Positions 1-7,778 of a DNA stretch of 64,000 bases are shown here, piece by piece. The position numbers were made by a program, and so were the translations under genes. Origin of the DNA: CAMCTV01 sp964420985 (GTDB lineage: Bacteria > Bacteroidota > Bacteroidia > Flavobacteriales_D > Sanyastnellaceae); assembly GCA_964420985.1 (NCBI GenBank), contig CAYQUT010000001.1:124001-188000 (forward strand), written 5' to 3'. How positions within the stretch are numbered: the stretch's first letter is position 1; every line of letters begins with the position of its first letter. The notes beneath the pieces are model-generated. The model made no database searches and had not been told where the DNA came from. It worked only from the letters and a program-made list of their open reading frames with translations.

Positions 1-1
1 A

Positions 2-1456
2 GGAGAAGAGGTTTGCGGCAACGGAATCGATGACGACTGTTTGAATGGTGATTTGGTTTGTCCAGTAGTAGGTCCAGCCTATGCAGTTGCAGTGGCCAAC
101 ATTGGTCAATTTGGAACAGGTTCTCAGAGCACTACCTCCGTGAACTTGGTAACGGCAGGTGATTCTCCACAAAATACTGGCGCAGGTAACGATCGTTGGT
201 ATAGCTTCACTGCCAGTGCCAATGCCATTCGCATTGCATTGAGTGGATCTACCACAGCAGGTGATGACAATGAAATTTCTATCTATGAAGGTCCTGCTGC
301 AGTAGGCGCCATGATTCCTTTGGTTCAAGAGAATGATGTGCACCCTGGTGCGCAGGGCTTGGCAGCAGATGGTGGAAGTGAAACATTGTTGTACGATGGA
401 TTAACACCTGGTCAACCTTATTTTATTTGTATCAGAAACACCAATGCTACACCGGGCATCAATAACATGGTGATTTCCTACTTGAATGGTAGTCAAACGG
501 ACATTGGTGCTTACACCGGATTCACCAATAATTTTACATCAACTTGTCAAAACTTTAAAGTGAAATTCCGTGCCAATGCAACGGGTTACACCATCAAGCG
601 TTGGGCAAGTACAGATGTTTCAGGTTCTCCAGCTTGGCAATATGCTATTCCAAATACAGGAACTACAGTAGCTTCTACTGTATGTCAATTGGGAAAAATT
701 GCACCCGCCAATTTGGGCAGCAGTACAACTACAGTTTATGTCACTGTTGACGTAAATTACAACTTAAAGGATGCCTTTGGAAATTCAGTTCCCATGACGG
801 CCAACGGAACAGTTGTTTCTTCATTCACCATGAGTCCAGAGCAGCCCTTGTTTGTTCGTACTGCCGATGCATGTCCAACTTACAAGAGCCCAACAACAGG
901 AAGTGTGGCTACCAATCGTTCCGTATGTGGTACGTCACAATACCAATGGGAGTTTACACAATTGACGCCTATTTCTGGTCTACCTATTTTGGAGAATGGA
1001 CCTTTAGGAGGATCTAGGAATTTGGCTTTGTCGTTAGTGGATGGTATCGCTACTGGGCAAACGTATGATGTGAAGATTCGTTCAGTTCATGCAGATGCAA
1101 CGCAATCGGCTTTCAGCACTACCAGTTGTGTTAGAACCTTTGGTGCAGCAGGAATGCCAACCCTTGAGGATGGAGGAATTGTTTCTGAGCGTTCATTCAA
1201 TGGTGTTACCAGCAGCATTTACCCCAACCCCAATGCCGGAAACGATGTTGTTTTAAATGTCAACGGAATGGAAGGTGTGTTGCAAGTGAACATCACAGAT
1301 GCTACAGGAAAATTGATTCAACGCAATCAATGGATGGTAGAGGGGTCATTGACCACCAACATCAACTTTGAGCAAGTATTGAGCAATGGATTGTATTTGG
1401 TAGAATTGACCAATGGACAACAAAGCCAAACCATGCGTATGGTGGTGAATCGTTAA
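2..1456 (+). CDS. T9SS-exported protein, C-terminal part (5' truncated by window edge)
   Basis: The reading frame is open from base 2; the first possible start (TTG at 41) lies inside a MopE-type motif (CGNGIDDDC), so the gene clearly begins before the window. What remains is one partial MopE-like metal-binding motif, a module of about 360 residues (bases ~86-1160) and a type IX secretion type A sorting domain (bases ~1215-1456, with YPNPNAG and an LxSNGLYLVEL-type end). The same central module occurs in the proteins at 3919-7011 and 10021-19956. The sorting domain implies export across the outer membrane and surface attachment or release. The function of the module is unknown. A terminator follows directly. 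Confidence 0.85.
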   Translation, partial: GEEVCGNGIDDDCLNGDLVCPVVGPAYAVAVANIGQFGTGSQSTTSVNLVTAGDSPQNTGAGNDRWYSFTASANAIRIALSGSTTAGDDNEISIYEGPAAVGAMIPLVQENDVHPGAQGLAADGGSETLLYDGLTPGQPYFICIRNTNATPGINNMVISYLNGSQTDIGAYTGFTNNFTSTCQNFKVKFRANATGYTIKRWASTDVSGSPAWQYAIPNTGTTVASTVCQLGKIAPANLGSSTTTVYVTVDVNYNLKDAFGNSVPMTANGTVVSSFTMSPEQPLFVRTADACPTYKSPTTGSVATNRSVCGTSQYQWEFTQLTPISGLPILENGPLGGSRNLALSLVDGIATGQTYDVKIRSVHADATQSAFSTTSCVRTFGAAGMPTLEDGGIVSERSFNGVTSSIYPNPNAGNDVVLNVNGMEGVLQVNITDATGKLIQRNQWMVEGSLTTNINFEQVLSNGLYLVELTNGQQSQTMRMVVNR

Positions 1457-1476
1457 GATTAAAAATACATTTTGAT

Positions 1477-1510
1477 AAAACCCCTGTCGAGAGATGGGGG
1501 TTTTTGTTTT
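1477..1510 (+). terminator. Rho-independent terminator of the first gene
   Basis: The arms AAAACCCC and GGGGTTTT flank an 11-nt loop and are followed by a T-rich run. The core (1477-1503) recurs exactly at 7044-7070, after the other T9SS gene. Confidence 0.75.
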
Positions 1511-1518
1511 ATATAAAT

Positions 1519-1534
1519 TACTCCTTTTGGAGTA
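1519..1534. promoter_or_regulatory. Perfect 16-bp palindrome, candidate response-regulator operator
   Basis: TACTCC-TTTT-GGAGTA is a perfect inverted repeat with a 4-nt spacer, 49 bp before the beta-helix operon. The same arms recur at 24908-24923 before a histidine kinase gene. The right half plus spacer (TTTTGGAGTA) is repeated at 1561-1570, only 13 bp before the start codon. Binding by a LuxR-type regulator is inference. Confidence 0.5.
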
Positions 1535-1582
1535 TTTTTTATTTAGTAGGTATCCATCATTTTTGGAGTAAATCTAATTGCG

Positions 1583-2743
1583 ATGAAGAAAGTATTGTTA
1601 TGGACCGTAATGTATATGGTTGCACAGGTAGCAAATGCTACCATCAGAATAGTAGATAGTCAATTCGCCTCACCTACTAGTTTTACAACAGTCCAGGCTG
1701 CCATTGATGCAAGTTCTCCCAATGACACCATTTATGTGCAGGCATCTTTGGCAACTTATCCTGCTGCTACATTGACCTTTCCTTTGGTAATTTTTGGAGA
1801 AGGAGCGCTTCCCAATCAACAGGAGCAAAAGACAAGTAGTATACAAGCACTAATATTAACCTTTTCATCCGGAAACACTACTAATGCTGGAGGATCGAAA
1901 ATTTATGGATTGTACATTAATACATTGAATATTGGAGGGACTTCCTACGGTGTTGGCTCATGCACATCTTGTGTTCCACCCGGGCAATCTGCGCCGTATT
2001 ATAACGTGAGCAATCTGCACTTTGAAAGGAATTACATCAACACAACTACTTTGGCAAGTGGTGCCCAATTCAATTTGGTTTTTAAAAATAATATTTTAAA
2101 TACAGTTTCCGGCAATCCTTCAGGTGGGTCAGCATTGTACAATTGTAATTTTTACAATAACATTGTCATGAATGGTTTTCAAGGAGGAACTATTCAGTAC
2201 GGAAGTGGGAATAATTTCAGTCATAATACTTGTTTCATCAATAGTATATCTTTTCCTGGGTCCAATATCGTTGACAATTTATTTGACATTTCTGGACAAT
2301 ATTCTTCTAGTCAAACATTTGTAACCGCCTACTCTTACGCTTATTTTCACCGCAATGTGTTTAGCATGCCTTTGTCAACCCAAACCAATGCGCAAATCAC
2401 GAGTACATTTGGAGAGAATCAATTTGTAACGGGTACCCAGGTGATCCAAGGGAAGCCAAATGGTTCAGAAGTAATAACAACTACCTATTGGGCCCCCGGA
2501 CCTTATTGGAATTTGCATTTCAATTCCTCAACAGCTGGTGTGGGTTATGCGTCGGATGGAACAGACGTAGGAATATACGGAGGTGTCTCTCCCTGGGTAG
2601 ATGAGGTTTCAACGGATGAACGTTTCCGTTATTTTGCAGCACCCAGTCAGTTGCCTGTTTTAACCGAGTTGAATATTTTGACTCCCAATACAACTCCCAA
2701 TGGCACTTTGAATTTTCAGTTCAAGGCCAAATCTCAGAATTAA
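1583..2743 (+). CDS. Secreted right-handed beta-helix-like protein, paralogue 1
   Basis: 386 residues. A Sec signal peptide covers about residues 1-19 (MKK, hydrophobic core, ending ANA). The mature part opens with a TVQAAIDA...NDTIYV segment typical of pectate-lyase-like parallel beta-helix proteins, followed by Asn-rich short strands. The end (DERFRY, then a LPVL segment) is closely matched in the next gene, so the two are tandem duplicates. No T9SS sorting domain is visible, so it may be periplasmic or ride with a partner. No catalytic residues are assignable. It is first of three genes on this strand with short gaps. The start was chosen for the signal peptide. Enzymatic versus structural role is unknown. 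Confidence 0.8.
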   Translation: MKKVLLWTVMYMVAQVANATIRIVDSQFASPTSFTTVQAAIDASSPNDTIYVQASLATYPAATLTFPLVIFGEGALPNQQEQKTSSIQALILTFSSGNTTNAGGSKIYGLYINTLNIGGTSYGVGSCTSCVPPGQSAPYYNVSNLHFERNYINTTTLASGAQFNLVFKNNILNTVSGNPSGGSALYNCNFYNNIVMNGFQGGTIQYGSGNNFSHNTCFINSISFPGSNIVDNLFDISGQYSSSQTFVTAYSYAYFHRNVFSMPLSTQTNAQITSTFGENQFVTGTQVIQGKPNGSEVITTTYWAPGPYWNLHFNSSTAGVGYASDGTDVGIYGGVSPWVDEVSTDERFRYFAAPSQLPVLTELNILTPNTTPNGTLNFQFKAKSQN

Positions 2744-2758
2744 TTTATACCAAAGAAT

Positions 2759-3919
2759 ATGAAAAAAAATCTTTCGTTTTTCCTTTTTATTTTTGTTGCT
2801 TTATATGCCAATGCAACCATTCGAACTGTGAATAATTCATCTGGGGCAGCTGGGCAATATACTGACTTGCAAGTGGCCATAGATGCCAGCGCAGCCAATG
2901 ATACCATCTATGTTCACGCATCGGCAACCGCTTATCCAGTGGTAACTGTTGTGCGTCCCATTGTTATTTTTGGTGAGGGTTCATTGCCTGATCAGCAGAA
3001 TCAGTTTAGAACTATTCTCGATGGAGTGAATTTGAACTACAGTATTAACGGAGAGACCAATGCAAGTGGATCAAAAATTTATGGGTGTAGAATATTGCAA
3101 TTGAATTTTGGGGTCAGTTCAAATTTCTGTAATTGTCCCACATCAGCTTATAGTACAGGATTGTATGGAGTAAGCAATGTGAATATTGAACGTTGCGATA
3201 TCAGACATTTGTATATAGGCTTTTTAGGATCGGGCATCCAACACGGAATCCATGAGAATGTTACATTCATCAATAATATTATTTATCGCATAGACTCAGG
3301 TATTGTGCGTGGATGTTTGTTTGCCAACAATATTATTCGCGATTGTGGAATGATTGATGCCTGTGGTTGTGTTAACAGCGAGAATAATGTTTTTGTCAAT
3401 AATACTGTAGTAGGCACCATATTTACAGTGGCTGGTGCGCAAGTATTAAACAATCATTTTGAAACCTACACAGCGCATTTTGGAAACGTAAATTTTTTGG
3501 CTCCTCAGAGTTTTTTGGTGAACAATGTTTTTAAAACGGATATCATGAATAATGGTGGATTTACTGTGACCAATTGTTTATTCAACGCTGGTGCGATGTC
3601 GATTTCAACCATTTATGATGCTTCCAATGGAACTGAGCAAGTTTGGAATTCTTCATACTCGGATTTAGGTCCTTTTCCAAATTTTCATTTGACTCCAGGA
3701 ACGATGGGTATCAATTTTGGAACGGATGGAACGGATGTGGGCATCTATGGCGGTGCTTTCCCATGGGTGGATTACGTATCATCCAATTTGGACGAACGTT
3801 TTCGTTATTACGCACCTCCCAAGCAATTGCCCGTTTTACAGCATCTCAGCGTGTCTACTCCTATTGTAAGTCCTTCAGGGCAATTGAATATTCAAATAAA
3901 GGCTAAATCACAGGAATAA
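2759..3919 (+). CDS. Secreted right-handed beta-helix-like protein, paralogue 2
   Basis: 386 residues, the same length as its upstream neighbour and similar over the whole length. It has a signal peptide (MKKNLSFFLFIFVALYANA), the conserved AIDASAANDTIYV segment near residue 45, Asn-rich repeated strands in the middle and the same DERFRYY...LPVL tail. It lacks a sorting domain. It begins 15 bp after the first paralogue, and its TAA stop shares one base with the ATG of the next gene (TAATG), so the three genes are probably co-transcribed and the last two translationally coupled. The fold call comes from the strand pattern; ligand and activity are unknown. Confidence 0.8.
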   Translation: MKKNLSFFLFIFVALYANATIRTVNNSSGAAGQYTDLQVAIDASAANDTIYVHASATAYPVVTVVRPIVIFGEGSLPDQQNQFRTILDGVNLNYSINGETNASGSKIYGCRILQLNFGVSSNFCNCPTSAYSTGLYGVSNVNIERCDIRHLYIGFLGSGIQHGIHENVTFINNIIYRIDSGIVRGCLFANNIIRDCGMIDACGCVNSENNVFVNNTVVGTIFTVAGAQVLNNHFETYTAHFGNVNFLAPQSFLVNNVFKTDIMNNGGFTVTNCLFNAGAMSISTIYDASNGTEQVWNSSYSDLGPFPNFHLTPGTMGINFGTDGTDVGIYGGAFPWVDYVSSNLDERFRYYAPPKQLPVLQHLSVSTPIVSPSGQLNIQIKAKSQE

Positions 3920-6900
3920 TGAAGAAGGAATTTTTGTTTTTATTATTTTTCGCTTTGACATTGTATCATAATACAATGGCGCAAAATATTATCGGGGCAG
4001 AGTATTTTATTGATACTGATCCTGGTGTTGGTATGGGTAATTTTATAGCCATCCCAAGTGCTGCTTCAGTAGAAATGCCCATATCTATTGGTCTTAACAA
4101 TGTCTCAGCTGGAGCACACAAGTTGGGTTGGAGAGTGAAAAACAATTTGGGAAAGTGGAGTCATTACGAATCACGTTTGTTTTACGTTTTTCCAATTGTT
4201 ACAAACACAAGTTCCAATTTAATTGCAGGTGAGTGGTTTCTTGATACCGATCCCGGAGTTGGGAATGGCACTTCTTTTTTACTATCTGCTTCAACAGCAA
4301 ATGTCGATCAAAATTTACCCATCGTTTTGAATAATGTCACTGAGGGCGCGCACAAATTGTGTGTCCGAATGAAGAACCAAGCGGGCAAATGGAGTCATTA
4401 TGAGTCTCGTTTGTTTTATGTTTTCCCCATACAAAATAACATTGCTGAGCCGCAAATAGTTTCAGGGGAGTGGTTCGTGGATACAGATCCAGGCATAGAC
4501 AATGGTTATTCATTTAATGTTACACCAGGTACAAATATCGACTTAACAATGGACTTGACGCTAACGAGCATTGCAGTCGGTGAACATACTTTGTATGTTC
4601 GTGTTAAAGACGCAAATGGCAAATGGACACATTATGAAGGTCGTGCCATTACTGTAAACAATTGCGTTCCAGTTACTGAGACCTGCAACAACCTCGACGA
4701 CGACTGCGATGGAACAATAGACAACGGATTAAGCTTTGTCAATTATTACAACGACCTAGACAGTGATACGTACGGTGCAGGCACAGCAAACAACGCTTGT
4801 CAATCCCCAGGTGCTGCTTATGTTACGAATGACACAGATTGTAATGATAACAATGCATCTATCAATACAGGCGCTACAGAAATCTGCGGCAATGGCATTG
4901 ATGAAGATTGCTCAGGAGCTGATTTATCTTGCTCAAATTCGCCAACTGTATTGGGTTTTAGTCCAAGCGAAGCTTGTGCGATTTCTTCTTTGATTACGAT
5001 TTCAGGAACCAACCTTTCTGATGTAATTGAGGTTCAGATAGGAGGTGTAACCAGTGGAGGTATCATGTCTTCATCAGCAACTGAAATAGTTGTGATGTTG
5101 GGCAATGGTCAGACGGGTAATATCACTGTTATTACCTCAAGTGGTTCAGCCATAAGCAATGATCTTTTCACAGTGATTCCATCGATTTATTATTCTTATG
5201 AAGATGCTGATGGCGATACTTATGGAGACCCCTCAACGGAGTTTATTTATTGTGAAATTCCTTTTGGCTACGTTACCAATAACACGGATTGCGTGGATAA
5301 CAATTCAGCCATCAATCCAGGAGCGTCAGAGACCTGCAACAACTTCGATGACGACTGCGATGGAACGGTAGACAACGGATTGTCTTTTGTCGATTATTAC
5401 AACGACTTAGATGGAGATACATACGGTGCAGGCACAGCAAACAACGCGTGTCAATCGCCTGGTGCAACCTATGTCACCAACAACACCGATTGCAACAATA
5501 ACAACGCAGCCATCAAACCAGGCGCCACAGAAATCTGCGGCAATGGCATTGATGAGGACTGTTCTGGCTCAGATTTGATTTGTCCAAGCACGGGGGATTT
5601 AACGGTGACCAATGTTCTTTCTATCGGCAACTACGGCACAGGAACGCAAACGACTTTTAATCTTCACTTTACCTCGGGAACAGACAATATTGAGTCTCCT
5701 GGACCTGGAGCAGATATTTGGTTCCAGTTTACCGCCCAATCCAATGCGATTAGAATCCAATTGAATGGTGCCACAAATGCAGATGACGACTTGGATGTTT
5801 CGTTGTACGATTATACAACAACGACAGGAGAAGCGTTGATTCCATTGGATATTGAAAATGATGTCACACCAACCAATTTGGGAATCTCTACAGACGGAGG
5901 AAATGAGATCTTGTATTACGATCAATTGGAAGTTGGTTCAACATACTGGATCTGCGTGAGAAACGTGAACAATACTTTTGGACCAGCGACAATGAAGATT
6001 GCATACCTCAGAGGTAGTGCGATGGACATTGGTGCGTATACCAACTATACAAATACCTACAGCAGCACATGTCAGAATTTCAAGTGTAAATACAAGCCAG
6101 GAGCATCGTATTATACTTTTAATCTGTGGAATGGCAACGTAGCCCAAAACGAACCTTACTGGATTTATTCTACAGCCCCTGCAACAACGAGTGTGGCATC
6201 TACGGTGGTGCAACTGGGTAAATTGGTAGGCGCTAACATCAACAATATTCCTGTCCAACATTCGATAAAGGTGGATGCACATTATGCGCTTAAAGATGCT
6301 TATGGTAATACAGAGCAGGTTGTTGGATATGGTATCACACCTGGAGTTTTTACGCTGAATGCAGAAGCTGATTTGAATTTAAGAACAACGGATAGATGTC
6401 CAGTTTACAAGAGCTCCACGACTGGATCTTTGGCCACCAATAGGAGTGTATGCGGAACCACAAGGTACATTTGGGAACTCACGATGAGCGCGCCCACGGC
6501 AGGCTTGCCTCAGACGGTGAACGGACCAATAGGAGGATCAAGGGTGTTGGCCATGAGCACCATCCCGGGGATATCCAATAACCAGCAATACAACGTTAGC
6601 ATCTCATCGCTGCATGTTGACCAACAGACACAGAGCAACTATGGCACCACGCAGTGCATGCGCACGTATGGATTTGCGGGAGCTCCCATTATTGATGGGA
6701 ATGACAATGGGAATGAGAATGAAAATGAAAGAGCTGGTGCAGACGAACAAAGTTTCTTTCACATAGAACTTTACCCCAACCCCAACGGTGGAGAACGTGT
6801 TGTTTTAAACATCAACGGAATGGAGGGAGAGACCATCATTACCATTACAGATGCAATGGGAAGACAAATAGAACAACTGACCAAGAACATCGATGGAGAT

Positions 6901-7011
6901 TACTTCCAACAGGTGATTACGTTCCAAGAGTCGTTGAGCAGTGGGTTGTATCAGATGACCATCAAGAATGGCGCTCAGATTCAATCCATCAGGATGGTAG
7001 TATCGAGATAG
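3919..7011 (+). CDS. Multidomain T9SS-exported surface protein (triple repeat, MopE repeats, IPT/TIG)
   Basis: 1030 residues with a signal peptide (cleavage near TMAQN). Layout: three repeats of about 75 residues, each with a DTDPG motif and ending GKWSHYE or GKWTHYE (22-245); MopE-like Asp/Asn-rich repeats (248-340); an IPT/TIG-like Ig fold (341-421); a second, nearly copied MopE block (423-556); the shared module of about 365 residues (561-926); and a type A sorting domain (950-1030, YPNPNGG). The MopE repeats (CNNLDDDCDG, CGNGIDEDC) resemble calcium- or copper-binding motifs, but binding is not shown here. It overlaps the upstream beta-helix gene by one base, so all three products may form one secreted set. 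A terminator follows at 7044. Confidence 0.85.
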   Translation: MKKEFLFLLFFALTLYHNTMAQNIIGAEYFIDTDPGVGMGNFIAIPSAASVEMPISIGLNNVSAGAHKLGWRVKNNLGKWSHYESRLFYVFPIVTNTSSNLIAGEWFLDTDPGVGNGTSFLLSASTANVDQNLPIVLNNVTEGAHKLCVRMKNQAGKWSHYESRLFYVFPIQNNIAEPQIVSGEWFVDTDPGIDNGYSFNVTPGTNIDLTMDLTLTSIAVGEHTLYVRVKDANGKWTHYEGRAITVNNCVPVTETCNNLDDDCDGTIDNGLSFVNYYNDLDSDTYGAGTANNACQSPGAAYVTNDTDCNDNNASINTGATEICGNGIDEDCSGADLSCSNSPTVLGFSPSEACAISSLITISGTNLSDVIEVQIGGVTSGGIMSSSATEIVVMLGNGQTGNITVITSSGSAISNDLFTVIPSIYYSYEDADGDTYGDPSTEFIYCEIPFGYVTNNTDCVDNNSAINPGASETCNNFDDDCDGTVDNGLSFVDYYNDLDGDTYGAGTANNACQSPGATYVTNNTDCNNNNAAIKPGATEICGNGIDEDCSGSDLICPSTGDLTVTNVLSIGNYGTGTQTTFNLHFTSGTDNIESPGPGADIWFQFTAQSNAIRIQLNGATNADDDLDVSLYDYTTTTGEALIPLDIENDVTPTNLGISTDGGNEILYYDQLEVGSTYWICVRNVNNTFGPATMKIAYLRGSAMDIGAYTNYTNTYSSTCQNFKCKYKPGASYYTFNLWNGNVAQNEPYWIYSTAPATTSVASTVVQLGKLVGANINNIPVQHSIKVDAHYALKDAYGNTEQVVGYGITPGVFTLNAEADLNLRTTDRCPVYKSSTTGSLATNRSVCGTTRYIWELTMSAPTAGLPQTVNGPIGGSRVLAMSTIPGISNNQQYNVSISSLHVDQQTQSNYGTTQCMRTYGFAGAPIIDGNDNGNENENERAGADEQSFFHIELYPNPNGGERVVLNINGMEGETIITITDAMGRQIEQLTKNIDGDYFQQVITFQESLSSGLYQMTIKNGAQIQSIRMVVSR
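4679..4933 (+). repeat. Intragenic direct repeat, copy 1 (MopE block)
   Basis: This stretch encoding the MopE-like block is nearly repeated at 5331-5582 in the same gene, with long identical runs at DNA level (around 'gacgactgcgatggaac' and 'aatctgcggcaatggcatt'). It suggests recent duplication or gene conversion. Confidence 0.8.
5331..5582 (+). repeat. Intragenic direct repeat, copy 2 (MopE block)
   Basis: Second copy of the block at 4679-4933. Boundaries are by eye. It also resembles the truncated MopE motif at the left window edge. Confidence 0.8.
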
Positions 7012-7043
7012 ATAATAAGTTAGTAAGGTTAAGTAGAAAGAAC

Positions 7044-7075
7044 AAAACCCCTGTCGAGAGATGGGGGTTTAGTTT
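7044..7075. terminator. Bidirectional terminator between convergent genes
   Basis: AAAACCCC/GGGG(G)TTT arms, identical over 27 bp to 1477-1503. On the minus strand the hairpin is followed by TTTTGTTC, so it can also end the response regulator gene, whose stop codon (7069-7071) overlaps it. Confidence 0.7.
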
Positions 7076-7665
7076 AAATTATTTTTGAGAGCATACAATA
7101 CAAGACCTGTTTTAGATTTGATTTTTAACTTTTGGAATAGTGATTTTCTAAATGAGTCCACTGTTCTGACGTGAACCCCCATGATATCCGCTATTTGTTC
7201 ATAGGTATATTCTTCTTCGGAACAGATAAGTCGAATGAATTGAAGTTCTCGGGGAGTAATATGAATGTTATTGAGAATAGGGGTGTTGGCAGATTGCTGA
7301 AAAATCAGGTGTTCAATGGCATTTTGAATTTCTTGTGCGTTGACCGATTTAGAGAGTATCCATGAAATTCCCATTTCTCTGTAACGCAGGAGATCATTTG
7401 AACTGATGTCAAACGATAGTATGATCAGTCGATCTAGTAGATTTTCTTTGTTTAAGAATTCAATGGTTGTATGACCATCCGTTTTGGGCATGGACAAATC
7501 GAGAACGATAATATCAGGAATTATTCCTTGATGGATGAGATTGATGAGTTCCTCACCGTCTTGAAACTCCCATGTGCATTCTGCGTATTCAATATTTTTT
7601 ATCAATGACTTTAAACCGGATCTAACAACAGCGTGGTCATCTACCAAACAAATCTTCCATTTCAT
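7069..7665 (-). CDS. LuxR/NarL-family response regulator
   Basis: 198 residues. The N-terminal receiver domain has the acidic pair in LVDDH, the phospho-acceptor Asp56 in IIVLDLSMP and a Lys in ILSKSV. The C-terminal LuxR-type helix-turn-helix covers about 135-198 (ITPRELQFIRL...YEQIADIMGVHVRTVDSFRKSL). It is transcribed divergently from the kinase gene at 7779, its likely partner, and ends against a T9SS operon. The intergenic segment carries a tandem CATGATTTTT repeat that could be an autoregulatory site. The targets are unknown; the adjacent secreted-protein genes are the obvious candidates by position. Confidence 0.9.
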   Translation of the reverse strand: MKWKICLVDDHAVVRSGLKSLIKNIEYAECTWEFQDGEELINLIHQGIIPDIIVLDLSMPKTDGHTTIEFLNKENLLDRLIILSFDISSNDLLRYREMGISWILSKSVNAQEIQNAIEHLIFQQSANTPILNNIHITPRELQFIRLICSEEEYTYEQIADIMGVHVRTVDSFRKSLFQKLKIKSKTGLVLYALKNNLN

Positions 7666-7712
7666 CTCGGTAAATTTCTAATTTTTTCTTTGAAGAATTT
7701 GAGTGGAAATAC

Positions 7713-7732
7713 CATGATTTTTCATGATTTTT
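7713..7732. promoter_or_regulatory. Tandem decamer repeat in divergent promoter region
   Basis: Two head-to-tail copies of CATGATTTTT lie between the response regulator and kinase genes. The 13-mer ACCATGATTTTTC (7711-7723) recurs exactly at 9702-9714, and a one-mismatch form (CATGAATTTTC) lies at 9959-9969, both before the giant gene. A regulator-binding role is inference. Confidence 0.35.
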
Positions 7733-7745
7733 CTTAATGTTTTCA

Positions 7746-7773
7746 TTGATGACAATTACAGTGGTTACATTTG
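7746..7773 (+). promoter_or_regulatory. Bacteroidota-type promoter of the histidine kinase gene
   Basis: TTG (7746-7748), a 17-nt spacer and TACATTTG (7766-7773), a perfect TAnnTTTG box. Only 5 nt separate the box from ATG 7779, so the mRNA is probably leaderless. This supports 7779 over the more upstream in-frame ATG at 7737. Confidence 0.55.
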
Positions 7774-7778
7774 AAAAA

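Noticed and set aside
41..43. TTG as the true start of the first gene
   Set aside because: The frame continues upstream through a conserved MopE motif to the window edge.
7737..7778. Upstream ATG for the kinase gene
   Set aside because: It lies before the likely promoter boxes and adds 14 residues ahead of a normal signal peptide.
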